From NCBI GenBank assembly GCA_033557465.1, contig CM066047.1, forward strand, positions 8,572,234 through 8,636,233: a DNA stretch of 64,000 nucleotides, in the 5' to 3' direction. The first letter of the stretch is position 1. Each line of letters starts with the position of its first letter. The translations under genes were made by a program, and so were the position numbers. Below the pieces are notes generated by a model that was given only the letters and a program-made list of their open reading frames with translations, ran no database searches and was not told where the DNA came from. The DNA comes from Ichthyophis bannanicus. Lineage: Eukaryota; Chordata; Amphibia; Gymnophiona; Ichthyophiidae. Positions 1 through 11,470 of the stretch are shown here, piece by piece.

Positions 1-68
1 AAAAACCTTTTTCAGCAAGAAAAAGAAGCCTTACCCATCTTACACCCATCAAAGTCACTGTCCTCTTC
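1..68. other. flank, nothing recognised
   Basis: Short AT-rich edge of the window upstream of an L2-type 3' tail. No motif seen. Confidence 0.3.
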
Positions 69-1019
69 ATGTTTATCTTTATTATCTTTATTAAAACGTT
101 TGATAGACCGCTTTGGCCGAAACATTAAGCGGTGTACAATAAAATCAAAAGGTCCACACTGCAAACTATAGAAAAGAACGCCATAAATAATAGGAAAACA
201 AAAAAAAGACAGCACAAGTAAGTAAAAGCCATGTAGCTAAAACAGGAACTTTCAAAAAACCAAAACAAAACAATCAAAGAGAGACAGGACACCAAAAACA
301 GACATTAAACAAAACAAAACCAGCAACAAATTCAGGGAGGGGTACTAGAAGGAAGATCAAAGGCTTGCTGAAACAGATGAGTTTTGAGTAGTATCTTGAA
401 CTGAGGGTAGGAGGGTTCTAACCAAAGGGAAGGTGGTAGTGAGTTCCAAAGGAGTGGACCTAGAAAGAAGAAAGCAGAGTGTCGGGTTTGTTCCAGATGG
501 GCTTGTGATGGAGAGGGTAAAGATAAATGGTTAGCATGAATGGACCGGAGTTGGCGATAGGGCGTATGGAGGGAGATAAGGCCTGCAAGATACAAAGGAT
601 TACCAGTATGGATAGTGCAGTGGATCAGGATGAGAAACTTATACTGAAAACGAAAACGGAGGGGCAACCAGTGCAGGCGAAGAAGAATGGAAGTAACATG
701 GTCAAAACGATGGGTAAAAGTGATAAGGCGAGCCGCGGTATTTTAGATAGATTGTAAACGCTGAAGCTGATAGTTCGGAAGGTTAGCTAGAAAAATGTTG
801 CAGTAATCGAGTCTACTAATGACTAGAGCTAGAACAAGAGTAACCAGAGAATCAAATGGAAGGAGGGAACGAACGGCTCTGATCTGACGTAGGGCTGCAA
901 ATGACCGACGAATGAGAGAAGAGATGTGGGTGTGAAAAGAAAGCGAGGAGTCAAGAATGACCCCCAGGTAACGGAAAGAGGAAACAAAAGGAATAGGGGT
1001 TGAATCAATCATGGGGGCA
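69..1019 (-). mobile_element. L2-a: 3' part of an L2/CR1-group LINE
   Basis: The left edge reads as an L2-type 3' terminus on the minus strand: a T/A-rich (TTTA)n-like run followed by an 'ACCGCTTTGG...AAGCGGTGTACAAT' tail, shared with other L2 copies in this window. Minus-strand coding for the C-terminal reverse transcriptase lies at 332-1012. The 5' side stops where DIRS-A gag sequence begins, near 1020-1028. Confidence 0.8.
332..1012 (-). pseudogene. L2-a reverse transcriptase C-terminus (broken)
   Basis: Two minus-strand open segments (743-1012 and 332-667) give the end of an L2/CR1-group RT. The first has the thumb-side motif FRYLGVILDSSLSF and SRLDYCN; the second has the WNSLPPSLWLEPSYPQFK and LKTHLFQQAFD C-terminal motifs that follow the RT in this group. 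The two lie in different frames with a gap of about 75 bases, so the ORF is frameshifted. The catalytic palm (YxDD) and endonuclease are absent because the copy is 5'-truncated. Not functional. Confidence 0.8.
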
Positions 1020-1099
1020 ACAATAGAACAGACAGCAAAGAAAGCCGCAAGCTCAAAGAGCTCAACCGGGCCAACAGACCCAGCCTCCTCAGGGTCTTT

Positions 1100-3022
1100 G
1101 ACTTCTACCTAGAGAACTTAGTCATTCTGCCCCTGAAAGGTCCAGAACCCTTAACCATTCCAGGAAGACTATGCTATTTTGCCAAAAGATGGCAACAAAT
1201 AACATCAGAAAACTGGACACTGTCCATTGTATGACTGGGGTACAAGCTTCATTTTCTCAACTTGTCCCCATCTATAATAATAAAACAGTTCAAATCTCAG
1301 ACCCCTGCCACCAACCTTTCGTGGCAGGAGGTCACATCACTTCTCGCTCAAGGAGCAATCGAAGAAGTACCCATATCCCAACAGGGTTCGGGGTTTTACT
1401 CCCCCTATTTTCTTATTCCAAAGAAGACAGGGGGACACAGGCCTATACTAGACCTCAGAGAATTAAACAAATATTTGTTCCGAGAAAAGTTCAAAATGAT
1501 CTCCCTCGGGACACTCCTTCCATACCTTCAAAGTCAGGACTGGTTGTGTTCTCTAGATCTAAGAGATGCATACACGCATATTTTCATCCACTCAAATCAC
1601 AGGAAGTTCCTTCGATTCCTGGTCCAAGGAAGACATTTCCAGTACAGAGTTCTTCCTTTCGACTGGCCTCTGCTCCAAGAGTCTTCACAAAATGCATGGC
1701 AGTGGTAGCAGCATTTAAGAGGACTCTGGGAATATTTGTCTTCCCTTACTTGGACGATTGGCTCATTCGAGCATTGACAGCTCCAGAGGCCAGCTTTGCT
1801 CTTTCTCGAGCAATGAACATTCTTCAATACTTGGGACTGGTCATAAACCTCCCAAAATCTCATCTTACCCCCTCTCAATCTCTCGAATTCATAGGGGCTC
1901 GTCTAGATACAGGGCAGTCAAAGGCTTTCCTGCCACAGCCACGCTGTCTAAAGATAATTCAACTAGCATCTCAAGCATCTATGAAGGTGTTCCTTACTGC
2001 TCGAGAGATGCTTCAACTTCTGGGACATATGGCATCCACTGTCCATGTAGTTCCCTATGCTCGCCTCCACATGCGAGCAGCCCAGTGGACCCTATCCTCT
2101 CAATGGTCACAGGCCTCGGGTCAGTTAATGGACAAGATCAGAAACACCACATGTCTGATTTCATCCCTGCAATGGTGGCAATCTCTGGAAAACCTCCTTG
2201 TAGGCCCTCCTTTCCAGCAGCCTCTATACCAGGCCACCCTAACAACAGATGCATCCAAGATGGGTTGGGGGGCCCACTTGCACGATCTGTCCACTCAGGG
2301 TCTCTGGACCCCAAAGGAGGTTTCTCTTCACATAACCCTCCTAGAGCTAAGAGCCATCTTCAATGCTATTCAAGTCTTTCAGGCCCATCTCAGCAAAAAG
2401 ACAGTTCTGGTCCAAACCGACAATCAGGTAGCTATGTTCTATGTGAACAAGCAAGGCGGAACAGGCTCTGTCACTATGCAACGAAGCTTTGCGACTATGG
2501 GTCCTCGCCAGAGAGTTTAAAAATTCACCTGTTTGCAGTATACCTTCCAGGCATTCAAAACTTATGGGCAGACAGACTCAGTCGAATACTGCTGCCACAT
2601 GAGTGGTCCCTCCACTCATACCAGCTTGCTCGAGTGTTTCAAATCTGGGGAACACCAGATATAGACCTCTTTGCAAGTCCTAGAATGCCAAACTTCCCCG
2701 ATTCTGTTCCAGAATCCCGGCTCACAACTGTCAGGCAGGAGATGCTTTCCTACTCCACTGGGGTCAGGACGTCCTCTATGCCTTCCCACCCATTCCCCTC
2801 ATTCCCTAAACTTTATTCAAACTTCAGAGAGACAGAGGTCATATGATACTCATAGCTCCACGTTGGCCACGACAAACGTGGTATCCTCTTCTTCTGCATC
2901 TCTCTCAAACCACTCCTCCGGAGTTGGGGAATGCTCCAGATCTTCTGTCTCAGGAGGATGGATGCTTACTGCATCCCAATCCCCAGTCCCTACATCTCAG
3001 GGCCTGGTTACTGAAAGCCTAG
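1100..3022 (+). pseudogene. DIRS-A ORF2: reverse transcriptase/RNase H (frameshifted)
   Basis: The RT/RNase H polyprotein makes cDNA from the element's RNA. Readable RT blocks are KKTGGHRPILDLRELNKYL, the palm motif FPYLDDWLIRA (YLDD at about 1746-1757) and LLGHMASTVHVVPYARLHM. RNase H blocks are TTDASKMGWGAHL, LLELRAIF and VQTDNQVAMFYVNKQGG, giving the D-E-D set. The frame is broken at least twice relative to DIRS-E: a 1-base loss near 1660 and an indel near 2480. The downstream segment with WGTPDIDLFAS occupies the place of the methyltransferase-like region described for DIRS1-group elements, but I see no DPPY/W motif. Confidence 0.85.
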
Positions 3023-3027
3023 AATTC

Positions 3028-4027
3028 CAAGATATTGACCTTTCTCAACAAGTAAAGGATATCCTTCTGGCTTCCAGAAAACCTTCCACAAGATGTTCCT
3101 ACGCTTAAGTGGAAAAGGTTCTCTGTCTGGTGTTCACAAAAGGGACTTAACCCCCTTTTGGTGCCTGTAGAGTCTCTACTGGAGTATCTCCTCCAATTAT
3201 CAACTTCTGGTCTAAAGACCAATTCAGTGAGAGTCCATCTTAGTGCTATTGCTGCTTTTCATAAACCTTTCGATGGACAACCTATTTCCTCTCATCCACT
3301 TGTATCAAGATTTATGAGAGGCCTACTCTTAACAAAACCTCCCATTAAACCACCACCAGTGGCATGGGATCTGAATCTTGTTCTTGGTCAGCTTATGAAA
3401 CCGCCCTTTGAACCTTTAGCCACTTCAGACCTAAAGTTTCTTTCATGGAAAGTCATTTTCCTAATTGCCATCACTTCTGCAAGACGCATTAGTGAACTAC
3501 AGGCGTTAGTAGCTGACCCTCCTTATACAAGGTTCCACCATGATAAAGTAGTCCTCAGGACTCATACCCACTTTATACCGAAGGTGGTTTGGCCTTTTCA
3601 TTTAAACCAGTCGGTTTATCTTCCTATATTTTTCCCTAGGCCTCATGCCTCTAGTGCAGAAAGAAATCTTCACACATTAGATTGTAAAAGAGTCTTAGCC
3701 TTTTATCTCCAAAGAACTAAGCCACATAGAAAATCTTCTCAGCTTTTTGTGACTTTTGACTCTAGTCATTTGGGACTTCCAGTTTTCAAAAGAACTCTGT
3801 CAAATTGGATTGCAGATTGCATATCCTATACTTATCAGAGTAAAGGACTTTCTCTCGAGAGCCATGTCACTGCTCACAATGTGAGAGCAATGGCAGCCTC
3901 AACGGCTAACCTTCGTTCTGTATCTACTGATGACATCTGCAAAGCAGCCACTTGGGCTTCAGTACACACCTTCACAGCCCACTACTGCTTAGACAAGGAC
4001 TCCCGTTGGGATGCCTCGTTTGGCTAG
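3028..4027 (+). pseudogene. DIRS-A ORF3: tyrosine recombinase (frameshifted)
   Basis: A tyrosine recombinase replaces an integrase in DIRS elements and integrates circular cDNA. The catalytic set is present: Arg in ITSARRISELQAL (near 3474-3500), HxxR as HNVR (near 3875), and Tyr in TAHYCLD (near 3980). The N-terminal core-binding part (SQQVKDILLASRKPSTR) runs into a stop near 3106 because two bases are lost relative to DIRS-B/E ('ACGCTTAAG' versus 'ATGCTTTTAAA'). The rest is open from 3158 to 4027. It is probably inactive as it stands. Confidence 0.85.
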
Positions 4028-4179
4028 GCTGTTCTCCAGCCTCTCTTCCATACTTAATACAACTCCTAACCACCGTCCACGGTTTGGATACAAGAGGTCC
4101 ATGAGAGGAAGCATGAGCTTGCTGGGGTCACCCTTGGCATCTTTCAGCTGGGGAGTCCCCATATGTGAAGACTACATTC

Positions 4180-4490
4180 CTGCTTGTTCCTGGAGATAGC
4201 ATAGTTACTTACCTGTAACATGTGGTCTCCGGGAACAGCAGGAATTTAGTCTTCACAACCCACCCACCTCCCCTAGGAGTTGTCTCTATCTATCTCTTTC
4301 TCTTCTTTGGTCTCAGCTATAAACTCAACTGAAGTGAGAGAGGTACAGAGGCAGGAAGGCAGTACGCATGCGCTGTGAGGTGCTCCCAAAAGCGTTCCCA
4401 TGCGGGCTCCGTCGGCACCGACGATACCCTATATGTGAAGACTAAATTCCTGCTGTTCCCGGAGATCACCTGTTACAGGTGAGTAACTAC
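4180..4490 (+). repeat. DIRS-A internal complementary region and right terminal repeat
   Basis: The stretch 4190-4250 (GAGATAGCATAGTTACTTAC onward) is reverse-complementary to the extreme right end (GATCACCTGTTACAGGTGAG at about 4465-4486). This is the internal complementary region that DIRS elements use to template their ends. The right repeat carries 'CCGTCGGCACCGACG', a mutated form of the GTCGGTACCGAC palindrome of the other copies. Confidence 0.8.
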
Positions 4491-5511
4491 CCTTTCCTGA
4501 CATTGCCGTTCAGTTTACTCCCTTGCAGTTTCATGTTATGTTCTCTAGTTTTACAGCTTTCCCGTCTTTGAAAAAGGTTGGTTTGTTCATTAATATGCTT
4601 TAAGTATTTAAAGGTCTGTATCATATCTCCCCTGTCCCTCCTCTCCTCTAGCGTATACATATTTAGGTCTTCAAGTCTCTTCTCATATGTCTTCTGGCGC
4701 AGGCTCCAAATCATTTTGGTCGCCTTCCTCTGAACCATTTCCAGTCTTTTTATATCTTTTGCGAGATATGTTCCTCAAAACTGAACACAATATTCCGAGT
4801 GAGGCCTCATCAGCGACTTGTACAGTGGCATTAGTACCTCCTCCTTTCTGCTGGTAATTCCTTTCTGTATGCAACCCAGCATTCTTCTGGCTTTGACCAC
4901 CACCTTGTCACACTGTTTTGTCCCCTTGAGATCCTCAAACAATCACTCCAAGGTCCTTCTCCTGGTTCATGTACACAAATTTCGCACCCCCTAACGCATA
5001 CAATTCCCTTGGATTTCTGCATCCCAAGTGCACAACGCTGCACTTCTTCAAATTAAATCTTAACTGCCAAGCATTAGACCTTTCTTCCAGCTTTTGTAGA
5101 TCTTTCCTCATGTCATCCACTCCCTCAGGAGAGCCCACTCTGTGGCAAATTTTCATGTCATCTCCAAAAAAGAAAGACTTTTCCATTCAATCCTTCAGCA
5201 ATATTTCTCACAAATACATTGAACGGTACCGGTCCCAGGACTGATTCCTGGGGCATGCTACTAATCACCTTCCTTTCATTTGAGTGAGTTCCTTTACCAT
5301 CACCTTCTGTCGTCTGTCACTCAACCAATTTCTGATCCATTTCACCACCTTGGGACCCATTCCTTGGCTGTTCGGTTTATTGATAAGCCTCCTATGAAGA
5401 ACAGTATCAAAGGCTTTGCTGAAATTTAGGTAGATCACATCCATCGCATGCCCTTGATTTATTTTTCTGGTTACTGAGTCAAAGAACTCAGTCTGATTTG
5501 TTTGGCATGAT
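4491..5511 (-). mobile_element. CR1-a: CR1-group LINE fragment
   Basis: The minus-strand open segments at 4487-4738, 4683-4874 and 4935-5186 read as CR1-group RT. They include the palm box with FFFGDDMKI (F-G-D-D where F-A-D-D is usual) and the C-terminal VQRKATKMIWSLRQK ... LEDLNMYTLEERRDRGDMIQ block. Several frameshifts are present. The 3' UTR is missing, cut off where DIRS-A ends at 4490. The 5' edge meets an inverted second copy at about 5511. Confidence 0.85.
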
Positions 5512-5520
5512 CATCCTTTG

Positions 5521-5911
5521 GTAAAATTAAACCAATCTGATTGAGTTCTTTGACTGGGTGACTAGAGAACTAGATCAAGGGCATGGGATGGATGTGATCT
5601 ACCTAGAAGGAGGCTTAGCAATAAACTGAACAGCCTGGGGATGGGTCCCAAAGTGGTGAAGTGGATCAGAAATTGGTTGAGTGACAGACGACAGAAGGTG
5701 ATGGTAAAGGAACTCACTCGGATGAAAGGAAGGTGATTAGTGGCATACCCCAGGGATCAGTCCTGGGACCGGTACTGTTCCATGTATTTGTGAGTGATAT
5801 TGCTGAAGGATTGAATGGAAAAGTCTTTCTTTTTTGCAGATGACATGAAAATTTGCCACAGAGTGGGCTCTCCTGAGGGAGTGGATAACATGAGGAAAGA
5901 TCTACAAAAGC
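5521..5911 (+). mobile_element. CR1-b: CR1 fragment in inverted orientation to CR1-a
   Basis: The plus-strand sequence repeats the RT palm region of CR1-a in reverse orientation, from the codons for EFFDWVTRELDQGHGMDVIYL to FFADDMKICHRVGSPEGVD. It lacks about 31 bases found in CR1-a after 'GATCTACCTA' and is frameshifted. It stops abruptly at 5911; a CR1 3' portion in the same orientation reappears at about 8921. Confidence 0.8.
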
Positions 5912-6845
5912 TACCAATTATCAAAGATTGTACAATGTGTCAGACTGGTGCCTGGGTGAGAATGTTCACAGTCTTGGCAAAGGCATATATCAATATGATT
6001 TGCAAGGGATTGTGGGAAATGCAGTCCATTCACACCAGACACAGCCGCTCACAATAATTAGTTGTGCTTGAGTGTAAAGCCAATAAGATATTTATTTATG
6101 GGGTTATTTCTCCCAGCACAGATATGCTTGGTAGCACATAAAACAGGATACTTGCTTTCAGTGTTAAACTTAGAACAACAAAATCAGGAAAACAGCTGAA
6201 CTTGTCAGGCAATCAAATCAAAAGAATAAAGACCTGGTTGGTAACAAACTGGTCTTTTCTGTAGGTTCAAGCTAATATTTTCTTAGCAGTGCTTTAATCA
6301 ACAAACAAAACCCACAAAGTAGGGAAAAACTGTTCTTTTCAGGTTAACTTCTTATATCTTCACACATAGACTCAGAAGTGATTTCCTCAGAGCTCACAAG
6401 CAATTAGGTAAGGCTCAATTGCTAGCAGTTACCCAGCTGAAACCCCTTAGCTGGCTTGCTTTCTACTGCGTGGCTCAAATCCTATTCAGGAGCTTTTCTG
6501 AGTAGATTTAAAGAACAAGTTTGTATTTCTTTGTGATGGTTGTTGTACTTTGTAACAGAAATTTACCAAAGGAGTTTAGACAGAGAGCAATCCATGTATT
6601 CACAGCCTGTATCTACCACCGCTCCCCCTTCTTCAACAATCATGGGTTCAATATCATGGATTGGCACAGAGGAATTTCTCAATGGAGCGCACTCAGGAGA
6701 ATACTTGTTTCCCTGCTGTCTTTCAAGGGTATAGCTAGGGCATAGATCAGTGTTCATACCTGAGCTTCCATTGCTGTTAGAGTTCCTCTCTAAATAGCCT
6801 GGCCAGTATGTAGTCCAGTTCTTATGTCCAGCCTTCCAATCCAGA
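5912..6845. other. unassigned repeat-like stretch, possibly LTR-derived
   Basis: No gene is recognised. On the minus strand it contains GGACTGCATTTCCCACAATC (near 6007-6026), a motif often seen in retroelement LTRs. It sits between CR1-b and L2-b. It may be one element together with 8206-8920, split by L2-b, but I could not find paired termini. Confidence 0.3.
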
Positions 6846-8205
6846 TTATTTATTTATTTATTTATTTAACAGTATTTCTAAACCGCCTTATCTTAATAAT
6901 CAAGGTGGTATCACGGCAAACAATCAGGTCAGGTGAGTGTGTTATACATGCAGTGGGGGGAAATTGAGTGTGTGTCGTGTTGTGTGCTAGATTGGTATGA
7001 GCTATTTACAGAGTGGGCTATATACAGTGGTGCAAAAACAAATTCCATGCATACATTGGTTAGGCGGGATCATGTGCTGTTGTTCATTCTCTGAAGTTAT
7101 GTGATGTGTCCATAGTGTTCTATGAACAGTATGGTTTTTAGCTGTTTTCTGAAGTCTTTTAGGTCTGTAGCGGCCCTCAAGTCGTCCGGGAGTTTGTTCC
7201 ATATTGTTGGAGCGGCCATTGAGAGTGCTCTGTCTGTTGTGTCCTTGCGTGTGTGTTTGTATTCACTGGGGGTGCTGACTCTGTTGTGGGTTTGTTTCCT
7301 TCTGGGACGCGTACTGGTGTCTGATTGTATGAGTGTGTGTAGGCTGTTGGCTGATGTGTGGTGTTTGATCTTGAATATGTTTATGATAGTTTTGTATTTG
7401 ATGCGTGCACCGATTGGAAGCCAGTGTAAGTCCTTTAAGGTGGGTGTGATGTGCTCCTGTCTTGCCGTTCCTGTTATGATTCGTGCAGCAGTGTTTTGTG
7501 CTAGTTGTAGAGGTTTGAGGGCTTGTTTCGGTAGGCCGAGGTATATCGGATTGCAGAAGTCCAGTAGTGGGGTTATCAGTGCTTGACAGACGGTACGGAA
7601 GTGTTCCGGGGCAAGGAGCGGCTTTAGTCTCCTGATGATTCGCATCTTGTAGTAGGCTTTTTGGGTTGTTTTGTCTATGTGTGGTTTGAGATTGAGTTTA
7701 TTGTCCAGAGTAACTCCGAGGTATCTCACTTCTGATCTTATTGGTATAGTGGTGCTTTGTATCTTTAAATTTGGTGGGTGTTTGAAGCCTTGGTTCCAGG
7801 TGATGATTAGGGCTTCGGTCTTGTTGTAGTTTATTGCTAGGTTGTTGTTTTGACACCAACTCTCCATTTGGGTGAGGCAGTCTGTTATCTTAGAGAAGTC
7901 CGGGTTGTTGATTGATATTGGGGTGTAAATCATTATGTCGTCTGCATATATTGTGTATTGAATGTTGTTCTTTTTCATGATATTGCAAATTGGTTGTATG
8001 TAGATGTTAAATAGGAGAGCTGAGAGTGCGGATCCTTGAGGTACTCCTTGTTGGACGTTTATGGGTCGGGAGGTGTTGTGTCCTGACTTGACCTGTAGCT
8101 GTCTTTCGGTTAGGTACGAGTGGAACCACTTCAATGTGATACCGTGTATACCAGTGTTCTTTAGTCTTTCTAGGAGGGTGTTGTGGTCCACTGTGTCGAA
8201 GGCTG
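6846..8205 (-). mobile_element. L2-b: 5'-truncated L2-group LINE
   Basis: The left edge is a (TTTA)n run and an 'ACCGCCTTATC ... AAGGTGGTATCACGG' 3' tail read on the minus strand. The coding part ends at 7097 and is open up to the 5' truncation near 8205. Same family as L2-c (both share LDNKLNL, RLKP and FRTVCQALITP). Confidence 0.9.
7097..8191 (-). pseudogene. L2-b reverse transcriptase (open, 5'-truncated)
   Basis: A 364-codon minus-strand ORF encodes the palm and thumb of an L2-group RT. Motifs in order: GVPQGSALSALLFNIYI (about residues 49-65), the catalytic YADDIMIYTP, NYNKTEALII, VRYLGVTLDNKLNLKPHI, ITPLLDFCNPIYLGLPKQA and the C-terminal LHWLPIGARIKYK and WNKLPDDLRAATDLKDFR blocks. All palm residues of the YADD box are intact. 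The N-terminal endonuclease and RT fingers are missing through 5' truncation, so this is a dead copy despite the clean frame. The ORF ends at the RT C-terminus with no further domain. Confidence 0.9.
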
Positions 8206-8920
8206 AGGAGATCCCTGGACACTGGATCTCTCTTCACATACTTTCTGGCACGGGTCTTAGGGTCCCTTCCACGTGCAGCCGTCTCCCTCACAGGTACCGT
8301 CTGGAGATTCCTAGCTCTGCAGCACCATTCCTCTGGCTTTCCCCAGTCCAGTGGTGTAAGCTTGCCTTTGGAATGCCTTCCAGTATACGTACTGCTCTGG
8401 ACTCCTTTAGACCTCCCAAAAGCTTTTCTCTTCTTTCTTCCAAAGGGTTTCTTGCCCTCTCTGTCGGTCCGCTCTGGCTTCTGCTTCTGATGATCCTCCA
8501 GATGATGAAGCTGTCCAAGATCATGAAGATATCCAAGCTGAGGATGTCCAAGATGAAACTGAGGATCTCCAAGACGAGGATGATTCTCTGTAGAATAAAC
8601 TCTACCTTTATTCTGCTTAGATGAGTGCTCCACCCTAGCACAGCGCAGCTGTGCTGAATCAGGCCCTGCCCTTTGAGATGAGTGCTTGGGGATTACCTCA
8701 TAGCCCTCCTGATTGAACACACGTTTCCCCACTTCAGCTCCTCTAATGGCTGTTGGAAACCTGGTGCATTCTGGGACTGGTAGTCTTTTATGGAAAAATT
8801 CTGTTTTCTTATTTCTACCAGAACTGACAGGTTGCTTGTTCAGAGTCACTTCACCTTTACTATAGCTCCTTCCTGAGCTATGATAAGCTTCCTTATCACA
8901 AATGTCATTTTCATACTTTA
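8206..8920. other. unassigned stretch with short degenerate tandem repeat
   Basis: A minus-strand frame is open across most of this stretch (8849 down into L2-b). It codes for a basic, low-complexity peptide with an internal LGHPQLGYLHDLGQLHHL-like repeat (about 8480-8590, units of roughly 27 bases). I see no known domain. GACTACCAGTCCCAGAATG on the minus strand (near 8770-8790) resembles LTR-type sequence. It may be the second half of the 5912-6845 element. Confidence 0.3.
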
Positions 8921-9540
8921 CACATAAGAGACCGTATCTTGCAAAGGATGTAAAAAGACTGGAAGCTGTTCAGAGGAAGGCGACCAAAATGATTTGGAGC
9001 CTGCGTCAGAAGCCTTTTGAGAAGAGACTCGAAGACCTAAACATGTACACCTTGGAGAAGAGGAGGGACAGGGGAGATATGATTCAGACCTTTAAATACT
9101 TAAAGGGATATAATGAACAAACAAACCTCTTCCAAAGACAGGGAAGCTGTAAAACTAGAGGGCACAACAGGAAGCTGCAAGGAAGTAAATTGAAAGGCAA
9201 TGTCAGGAAATACTTTTTCATGGAAAGGGTGGTGGATGCTTGGAATGCCCTCCCGATGGAAGTGGTGGGGGCAAACACGGTGACGGAATTCAAAATGGCA
9301 TGGGACAGACACAGTGGATCCGTTTACAGCAACAGGATAAAATCAAAATAAACTGAACCATCTAATTTCTCAACAAATAGGGGTGTCCTGCATGAAGTGG
9401 TGGGTTCACCCCTAAACAGGGACGTGGGGAGAAGTGGCCTGCACACAGCAGCAGGTGCACCTACTCTTGCCATAATGCTGGGCAGACTAGATGGACCATG
9501 CTGGTCTTTATCTGCCATCATTTACTATGTTACTATGTTA
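8921..9540 (+). mobile_element. CR1-b': CR1 3' end with octamer tail
   Basis: Plus-strand CR1 C-terminal coding (AVQRKATKMIWSLRQKPFEK to FKMAWDRHSG, open 8902-9351), followed by a 3' UTR that ends in copies of TTACTATG (9522-9540). That is the 8-base 3' repeat typical of CR1-group LINEs. It may be the continuation of CR1-b after an insertion, in which case about 325 bases of RT are missing. Confidence 0.9.
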
Positions 9541-9605
9541 CCTGGCCTTGAAAAAGCTAAGGCCCAAGTTGTGTATGCCAGGTGACAGACTTTAAAAGAC
9601 CTGCT

Positions 9606-11175
9606 CTGTCTTGCTAGAGATATCCATCATTCGCCCGGTCCTGAAGAACACAGCATTGAACCACATGGATCCCAGTGCCTACCGCCCAATCTCCAGCCTC
9701 CCTATACTGGGAAAAATAATCGAAAAATCAGTACAAAAGCAGCTACAAGAACACATTGACCTGAACGCATCTATGGACATACACCAACATGGGTTCAAAC
9801 CGCACCACAACGTGGAAACACTGCTAACTTCCTTAATGGACAACCTCATAAGGGGGGTAGACAACATAAAAAAAGGATTCCTCCTAATCTTTATGGACCT
9901 ATCTGTTGCCTTCGACTCAGTGTCCCACAACATAATGATACAACGGCTGTATGAAATTGGACTACGCAACAACACAATAAAATGGTTCAAGTCCTACCTC
10001 ACTAACCGAACACAACAGGTGAAATGTGGTGACAAGATATCAGCATGCTTTGACATGCTACAGGGCGTACCCCAAGGATCCGCATTGTCATCCATCCTCT
10101 TCAACCTGTACATTCAACCCATCTGCAACATACTCAAAAATTACAGGATGCTCTGCCACATTTATGCGGACAACATCATGATATACACCAATAAACATAG
10201 ACACCAGACCTCACCCTCATAACCAACTGCCTAGATGAAATAATCATGTGGCTCACTAACAACAACTTGTCAGTAAACTATAGCAAAACGGAAGCCATGT
10301 TCATAACAAGAGGATCCAACTTCAACCCCCCACCTACAGTTGGCATCCGGGACAAATCCATCAATGTGAAGGATGAGGTAAGATACCTCGGAATCACCCT
10401 AGACAACAAACTAAACCTCCACTCGCACATAAAAAAAAATGCGGCAAAGGCATACTACAAATTGAAAACCATAAGAAGACTCAAACCATTCCTAAGCCAA
10501 GACCACTTTAGAACAGTGTGCCAGGCACTCATCACACCCATCCTAGACTATGGTAACCCACTATATATCGGTCTCCCTAAACAAACCACGCACCCCCTTC
10601 AACTGGTGCCTAACAAAGCAGCCAGAATCATCACGAACACACCAAGAAATGAACACATCACGCCAGTACTCCAGAACCTCCACTGGCTGCCCATACAAGC
10701 TTGTGCAAGATTCAAGGCAACGTTAAACATTTTCAAAATCATCAACAACATGTCAGCAAATGCCCTCCAGAACCTAATAACCAAACGCACCAGCGCAAGA
10801 GCACTGAGAAGCAGCATGGACAATAAGATAGCCACCCCACCTGAATACCAAAGAACTACTGTACACAGACAACATCCAGAAGGGCACCATCTCTCTACGC
10901 ACCAGAATTATTGAATACCCTGCCTGACAGCATGAGATCCATGAGTGACATAAAGGATTTCAAAAGTATGCTCAAAACCATACTATTCATACAATACTAT
11001 GGACCCTCCCAGAACCCACAAACCACCGTATGAGCATAATCGTAACCAAGCAAGTCGCATACTACCTACCCAAGTGCCTGTCCCCTTTTACCTCTCCCCT
11101 ATCCCCACTTAACCCACTTAGCAACATGTAAACCACTTTGATTGAAGGAAAAGGCGGTATATAAAACTGGTTAAA
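9606..11175 (+). mobile_element. L2-c: 5'-truncated L2-group LINE
   Basis: The coding region 9611-10914 is followed by a 3' UTR ending 'TGTAAACCACTTTGATTGAA ... AAGGCGGTATATAAAACTGG' and an A/T-rich tail near 11160-11195. Same family and opposite strand to L2-b. Confidence 0.9.
9611..11031 (+). pseudogene. L2-c reverse transcriptase (frameshifted, YADN)
   Basis: The first open part (9611-10222) has RT fingers SAYRPISSLPILGKIIEK, the palm LLIFMDLSVAFDSVSH and GVPQGSALSSILFNLYI, then CHIYADNIMIYT. The catalytic YADD is therefore changed to YADN. A frameshift near 10200-10245 moves the remainder to 10246-10914 (NYSKTEAMFI, VRYLGITLDNKLNLHSHI, LHWLPIQACARFK). A second shift precedes the final block, which holds DSMRSMSDIKDFKSMLKTILF, to about 11031. 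The endonuclease is missing. Dead by both the active-site change and the shifts. Confidence 0.9.
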
Positions 11176-11195
11176 TTAAAAAGAAATATATATAT

Positions 11196-11470
11196 ATAGA
11201 TTGAAGACAAGCTCTGCTGCGCGAGGACATAAGATGGGATGAAAGGGAATAGACTCAGGAGTAATATGTGGAAATATTTCTTTACAGAAAGAGTGGTAGA
11301 TGCATGGAATAGTCTCCCAGTGGAGGTGGAAGAGGCAAGGACATTATCTGAATTCAAAAAAAGCATGGGACAAAAACAGAGGATCTCTAAAGGAAAAACG
11401 GGACTATTGTAGTTGATATGGAAGGGCAGACTAGATGGACCATGTGGTCTTTTTTTGCCATCTTGTTTCT
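11196..11470 (+). mobile_element. CR1-c: CR1 3' end fragment
   Basis: Plus-strand remnant encoding the CR1 C-terminus (MWKYFFTERVVDAWNSLPVE in shifted frames), then 'GGCAGACTAGATGGACCATG', the CR1 3' UTR motif also present in CR1-b'. The octamer tail is lost. It abuts the Penelope-like remnant. Confidence 0.8.

Larger units (their letters stand above)
1028..4490 (+). mobile_element. DIRS-A: 5'-truncated DIRS-group YR retrotransposon
   Basis: Begins inside the last codons of a gag ORF (the 'CCTCCTCAGGG' stretch shared with DIRS-B and DIRS-E), continues through RT, RNase H and tyrosine recombinase, and ends with the right terminal repeat at about 4333-4490. The left terminal repeat and nearly all of ORF1 are missing. 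It lies between L2-a and CR1-a. It is the most divergent of the three closely related DIRS copies (A, B, E), and its right end reads GGTGAGTAACT where the others read GGTAAGTAACT. Confidence 0.9.
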
